DNA of 55,172 nucleotides. Source: UBA2943 sp946534895 (GTDB lineage: Bacteria; Bacillota; Clostridia; Christensenellales; Aristaeellaceae). The translations under genes were made by a program, and so were the position numbers. The stretch's first letter is position 1. Each line of letters begins with the position of its first letter. Positions 52,216 through 55,172 of the stretch are shown in pieces. The DNA is taken from NCBI GenBank assembly GCA_946534895.1, contig CAMNDE010000013.1, positions 1 to 55,172 on the forward strand, read 5' to 3'. Under the pieces are notes generated by a model. That model saw nothing but the letters and a program-made list of their open reading frames with translations, did not search any database and was not told the origin of the DNA.

Positions 52216-53568
52216 ATGAAGAAACTGTTGGCTTGGCTTTTGTGTGCAGCACTGCTGCTGGCATCGACTGCAGCTCTGGCCGAAACCCCCGAAGGCTATC
52301 CCGAGGTAGTGGAAGGCATCGATTTTGGCGGTGCTGAAGTGATGATCCTGGACTACTGGTCCGGCGACGGCGCACGTGCTGAGAATCCCACCGAAGAACA
52401 GGCTGCCCAGTATGCATATCGTGACTGGATCAACGCCACCTACAACGTGAATGTCCATCAGCTGCAGGGCGGCGACTGGGGAACCTGTGCTGAAGAAATG
52501 ATCAACTTCACCGGCACCCCTGACGGAAGCCTGCGCATGTACATCATTGAGCCCGGCAAGGTCGGCTCTCTGGTTGCCAACGGCATTGCTGCTCCTGTGA
52601 GCGATAAGTATGTTGACCTGAACGCTGAAAAGTGGAACGCTGCGGAAAAGGATTTCATGACTGTCGGCGGCAAGCTGTATGGTCTGTATGCCGGAAATTC
52701 CGAGCCCCGTGGATGCCTGTACTTCAACAAGCGCGTTCTTGAAGAAGCCGGTATCGACTGGAACACCATCTATGACCTTCAGGCTGAAGGCAAGTGGACT
52801 TGGGCCGCTTTCGAAGAAATGCTGGCCAAGATCACCCAGGACACCAACAACGACGGCGTGAACGACATCTGGGGCCTGATCGGTTCCGGCGATGACGGCT
52901 ACAACCTGTCCGTGTTCTCCAACGGCGGCTGCTACTTCGACTTCGACGAGAACGGCAAGATCTATCCTGCCATGGGCAGCGAAGAGACCCTGACCGCTCT
53001 GGCATGGTTCAAGGACATTCAGTCCAAGTACTGGGCTCCCACTCCTGAAGGAGCAAACTGGGACTGGTTCAAGGATGGCTGGAAGCAGGGCTACTGCGGA
53101 TTCTATGTCTATCAGACCTACGGCGGCTTCAATGACAACAGCGAAATGGCCGACATGGCTGACGACTGGGGCTGCGTGGCATGGCCTGTGCCTCACGAAG
53201 GCGATACTTACATCAACGTCATCAGCGACAACATCACCATGATCCCTGCCTGCTATGACGAAGAGACCGTCGCCAAGCTGACCTTCCTCTATGACCTGTG
53301 GAGCAATCCTACCCCTGGCTATGACGATGAAGACAGCTGGATCGGCAACAAGTACAACTACACCGATGACCGCGCTGTGGACGAGACCTACGCCATGCTG
53401 CGTGAGCCGGAACACTGCCGCATCAACAAGGTGACCTATCTGGGCACCTCCAACGACGTGCTGGGCAGCAGCCTGCTGTGGGCTCTGGGTGGATCCACTC
53501 CTGCTGAACTGGTTGAAGCCGGCATGCCCGCATGGCAGGATCTGTGCGACACCTTCAACAACAAGTAA
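52216..53568 (+). CDS. Secreted ABC solute-binding protein (family 1)
   Basis: A 450-residue extracellular solute-binding protein. The signal peptide KKLLAWLLCAALLLASTAALA ends in a signal peptidase I site before ETPEGYPEV; there is no lipobox, which is unusual for a Gram-positive binding protein. The mature part has the family 1 features: LYFNKRVLEEAGIDWNTIYDL, WTWAAFEEMLAKITQDTNNDG with a Ca-binding-like Asp/Asn loop, and GYCGFYVYQT. Aromatic residues are abundant (many Trp and Tyr), as in oligosaccharide binders. Codon use is enriched for C-ending and frequent codons, suggesting high expression. GGGAGG lies eight bases before the ATG. Last gene of the locus, and the likely partner of the second permease pair. 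Confidence 0.92.
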   Translation: MKKLLAWLLCAALLLASTAALAETPEGYPEVVEGIDFGGAEVMILDYWSGDGARAENPTEEQAAQYAYRDWINATYNVNVHQLQGGDWGTCAEEMINFTGTPDGSLRMYIIEPGKVGSLVANGIAAPVSDKYVDLNAEKWNAAEKDFMTVGGKLYGLYAGNSEPRGCLYFNKRVLEEAGIDWNTIYDLQAEGKWTWAAFEEMLAKITQDTNNDGVNDIWGLIGSGDDGYNLSVFSNGGCYFDFDENGKIYPAMGSEETLTALAWFKDIQSKYWAPTPEGANWDWFKDGWKQGYCGFYVYQTYGGFNDNSEMADMADDWGCVAWPVPHEGDTYINVISDNITMIPACYDEETVAKLTFLYDLWSNPTPGYDDEDSWIGNKYNYTDDRAVDETYAMLREPEHCRINKVTYLGTSNDVLGSSLLWALGGSTPAELVEAGMPAWQDLCDTFNNK

Positions 53569-53585
53569 TTCATGGCTAAGCTTCA

Positions 53586-53615
53586 GGGCTGCCGTTTCAG
53601 ACGGCAGCCCTTTCT
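53586..53615 (+). terminator. Intrinsic terminator of the transport locus
   Basis: A perfect 10-bp stem (53586-53595 with 53601-53610) with a 5-base loop, followed by TTTCT. Confidence 0.88.
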
Positions 53616-53648
53616 GATGCCTGTCTTCAGAAAAACCGCGTCATGCAG

Positions 53649-53688
53649 AAGCACAAAACCCCGGCTGCAAGGCCGGGGCTTCGTGCTT
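53649..53688 (-). terminator. Intrinsic terminator of nadE
   Basis: An inner 7-bp GC stem (ccccggc 53659-53665 with gccgggg 53672-53678) and an outer 6-bp arm pair (53649-53654 with 53683-53688). On the minus strand the inner stem is followed by TTTTGTGCTTCT. It lies 32 bases after the nadE stop. Confidence 0.8.
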
Positions 53689-53720
53689 TCAAGGTGATTC
53701 TATTCAGCTGTATATGCTGC

Positions 53721-54503
53721 TTAGGCATTTGCGCCAAAGGGATCCAGAATCTGAGGCATGCGGCGCTTGTGCATATTGGCCTTTTCACGGCGCCGGATTT
53801 TCTCATCGGTTTCCGGATCTCCGCAGGAACCGAGCCGGATATAGCTGTGGATATCCGCATAGCGAAGGCCCATCTTTTCCTCATCACTCATGCCGGACAG
53901 GCCGTCTGTGGGGGTTTTTACAACCAGATTCCGTGGCAGCTCTTCCATGGTGAGGCCTACCTGAACCACTTCCACACTGGTGAGGTTGCCAAGAACCGCA
54001 AAGTCACAGGAGGTGTCGCCGTCCTTGGTGCAGTATCCCACGGTGGCCTCGCTGAGATTGCCGGTGCCGGCCAGTCTGGCGGACAGGGCCTGGGCGATAT
54101 AGCGAAGGGTGGTCATGCGCAGTCTCGGCCCCACATTGATATCGCTTTCACGGCTGTAGGGAATCTGGAAGGCTCCGGGCTCATCCGTGGGCGTGATCTG
54201 ATCGGTTACTTCCTTGAGCGCTTCATGGATTTTGCCGATATTGACGGTACGGCAGTTGATGCCCAGTGCCTCACAGACTTTCCGGCTGTCGCTGATGTCG
54301 CTCTGGACACCGTCGGGCAGCATGACGCCATACACATTTTCACGGCCCAGTGCCCTGGCACACAGAGCAGCGGTGACGGTGGAATCCTTGCCGCCGGAAA
54401 TACCGATGACGACACGCTGGAATCCCTGCTCGCGGGCGATGTTCCGGATGGCCTCGACCAGATTGTCTCTGGCCTGTTCCGCATGAAACTGATATTCGGA
54501 CAT
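53721..54503 (-). CDS. nadE: Ammonia-dependent NAD+ synthetase
   Basis: A 260-residue enzyme that amidates deamido-NAD to NAD, the last step of NAD synthesis. The ATP pyrophosphatase loop is GISGGKDST, followed by GVMLPDGVQSD; the deamido-NAD-binding region contains NVGPRLRMTTLRYIAQ and GTGNLSE. There is no N-terminal glutaminase domain, so it uses free ammonia. The ATG at 54503 has AGGAGG about ten bases upstream; the open frame continues further upstream, but through the promoter and leader. Monocistronic on the minus strand, between its own promoter and terminator. Confidence 0.95.
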   Translation of the reverse strand: MSEYQFHAEQARDNLVEAIRNIAREQGFQRVVIGISGGKDSTVTAALCARALGRENVYGVMLPDGVQSDISDSRKVCEALGINCRTVNIGKIHEALKEVTDQITPTDEPGAFQIPYSRESDINVGPRLRMTTLRYIAQALSARLAGTGNLSEATVGYCTKDGDTSCDFAVLGNLTSVEVVQVGLTMEELPRNLVVKTPTDGLSGMSDEEKMGLRYADIHSYIRLGSCGDPETDEKIRRREKANMHKRRMPQILDPFGANA

Positions 54504-54557
54504 GATGGAAAAACCTCCTGTTCTGAAGACACTGGAATGCGCCTGCCACGGCTTTAC

Positions 54558-54585
54558 CGGCCGGAGCAGCCGGCCTGAGGGCCGG
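54558..54585 (-). promoter_or_regulatory. GC-rich leader hairpin upstream of nadE
   Basis: In the roughly 95-base leader, ccggcc (54570-54575) pairs with ggccgg (54580-54585) over a 4-base loop, and a further CCGGCCGG at 54557-54564 could compete for pairing. The alternative pairings are reminiscent of an attenuator, but no known riboswitch was recognised. Confidence 0.4.
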
Positions 54586-54603
54586 TCTGTTATGTACGGG
54601 GAA

Positions 54604-54632
54604 AGCATAGCAAGGAACGGGAAAATTGGCAA
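54604..54632 (-). promoter_or_regulatory. Sigma-A promoter for nadE
   Basis: Read on the minus strand: TTGCCA (54632 down to 54627), a 17-base spacer and TATGCT (54609 down to 54604). Confidence 0.75.
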
Positions 54633-54666
54633 GAGTTCCCGGACTGTGAGCGAAAAGAAAACACAG

Positions 54667-54695
54667 AAAAAGGGCTGCACCATATAGTGCAGCCC
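54667..54695 (-). terminator. Intrinsic terminator of the aldolase gene
   Basis: A perfect 9-bp stem (54672-54680 with 54687-54695) with a 6-base loop. On the minus strand it is followed by five T residues (54671 down to 54667) and CTGTG. It starts 13 bases after the aldolase stop. Confidence 0.92.
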
Positions 54696-54707
54696 GGGCA
54701 TGTGAAA

Positions 54708-55172
54708 TCAGGCTTTTCCGTCGCAGCCCAGAACGTCCACCAGCTTGTGCTCGACCATCTTCTTGATGGCTGCACGGGCGGGCTTGAGGTACTGACGGGG
54801 ATCGAAATGTTCCGGATGCTCGCAGAAATACTGACGGATGCAGGCGGTCATGGCCAGACGCAGGTCAGAGTCAATGTTGATCTTGCAGACAGCGCCGCGG
54901 GCAGCCTGACGCAGCTGCTCTTCCGGAATGCCCACAGCATCGGGCATCTTGCCGCCGTTCTCGTTGATGATCTTCACGAATTCCTGAGGAACGGAAGAAG
55001 AGCCGTGGAGAACGATCGGGAAGCCGGGCAGACGCTTTGCCACTTCGTCCAGAATGTCGAAGCGCAGGGGCGGGGGAACCAGAATGCCCTTCTCATTGCG
55101 GGTGCACTGAGCGGCGGTGAACTTGTAAGCGCCGTGGCTGGTGCCGATGGCGATGGCCAGGGAGTCGCAGCC
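54708..55172 (-). CDS. fba: Class II fructose-bisphosphate aldolase (C-terminal part, cut by window end)
   Basis: The last 154 residues of a zinc-dependent class II aldolase, which splits fructose-1,6-bisphosphate in glycolysis. The frame is open to the window edge, where it begins GCDSLAIAIGTSHGAYKF, a signature of the family. FPIVLHGSSSVPQEFV holds the later metal/phosphate-binding histidine region, and VCKINIDSDLRLAMTACIRQY follows. The sequence ends normally with KLVDVLGCDGKA before a terminator. The first half of the gene lies beyond base 55172. Strong codon bias fits a highly expressed glycolytic gene. Confidence 0.95.
   Translation of the reverse strand, partial: GCDSLAIAIGTSHGAYKFTAAQCTRNEKGILVPPPLRFDILDEVAKRLPGFPIVLHGSSSVPQEFVKIINENGGKMPDAVGIPEEQLRQAARGAVCKINIDSDLRLAMTACIRQYFCEHPEHFDPRQYLKPARAAIKKMVEHKLVDVLGCDGKA

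Noticed and set aside
53643..54578. Plus-strand open frame of 311 codons opposite nadE
   Set aside because: Antisense to a clear NAD synthetase gene; no ribosome binding site and non-protein-like sequence.

Overview
This 55 kb window reads as chromosomal DNA of a Gram-positive-type bacterium, most likely Bacillota and probably class Clostridia. The support is an HrcA/CIRCE heat-shock operon, a PrpC/PrkC/RsgA/Rpe cluster behind priA-def-fmt-rsmB-rlmN, tilS-hpt-ftsH linkage, a VanW-family protein, AGGAGG-type ribosome binding sites, TTGACA/TATAAT promoters, and CUT1 sugar transporters with no ATPase gene of their own. GC content looks to be in the mid-to-high fifties by eye. The genus cannot be named from the sequence. 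No tRNA, rRNA, CRISPR array, transposase or prophage gene was found, so this is a stable stretch of genome.

Layout. (1) 0.1-6.4 kb: two proteins of unknown function (one with a low-complexity cytosolic tail, one secreted) and a large UvrD-like helicase with an embedded nuclease-like domain. (2) 6.4-7.3 kb: a MerR/TipA-type regulator behind its own 19-bp-spacer promoter. (3) 7.3-9.9 kb, minus strand: rimO-pgsA-histidine phosphatase. (4) 10.0-12.5 kb: a two-component system with a SARP-like response regulator, plus a small acidic protein. (5) 12.6-17.5 kb: hrcA-grpE-dnaK-dnaJ under a perfect CIRCE operator. (6) 17.5-30.0 kb: an eleven-gene operon, priA-def-fmt-rsmB-rlmN-prpC-prkC-rsgA-rpe and two exported proteins, bounded by a consensus promoter and an intrinsic terminator. 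(7) 30.0-30.8 kb: a DtxR/MntR-family regulator. (8) 30.8-39.9 kb: a low-complexity membrane protein, tilS, hpt, ftsH, a PHP phosphoesterase and a VanW-family protein. (9) 40.0-53.6 kb: a nine-gene carbohydrate-transport-like locus. (10) 53.6-55.2 kb, minus strand: nadE and the 3' part of a class II fructose-bisphosphate aldolase gene, cut by the window edge.

Region 9 is the part most worth attention. It carries two pairs of ABC permeases, a membrane-anchored 964-residue binding protein with two jelly-roll-like modules, a second secreted binding protein, an exported NHL beta-propeller with TPRs and a C-terminal anchor, a Yip1-like membrane protein, and an 871-residue anchored protein that looks like a cryptic glycoside hydrolase of the DUF5696 type. 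There is no ATPase, no regulator and no recognised glycosidase. I infer an envelope system that captures, trims or senses an unknown glycan and imports it with a shared MsmX-like ATPase. Similar gene sets are, to my knowledge, annotated in other Bacillota without a defined function.

A second theme is three unrelated membrane proteins (starting at 258, 30964 and 37492) that share Asn/Gln/Gly/Tyr/Pro-rich cytosolic N-terminal tails. Most housekeeping genes overlap by 4-14 bases (ATGA or GTGA), which points to translational coupling.
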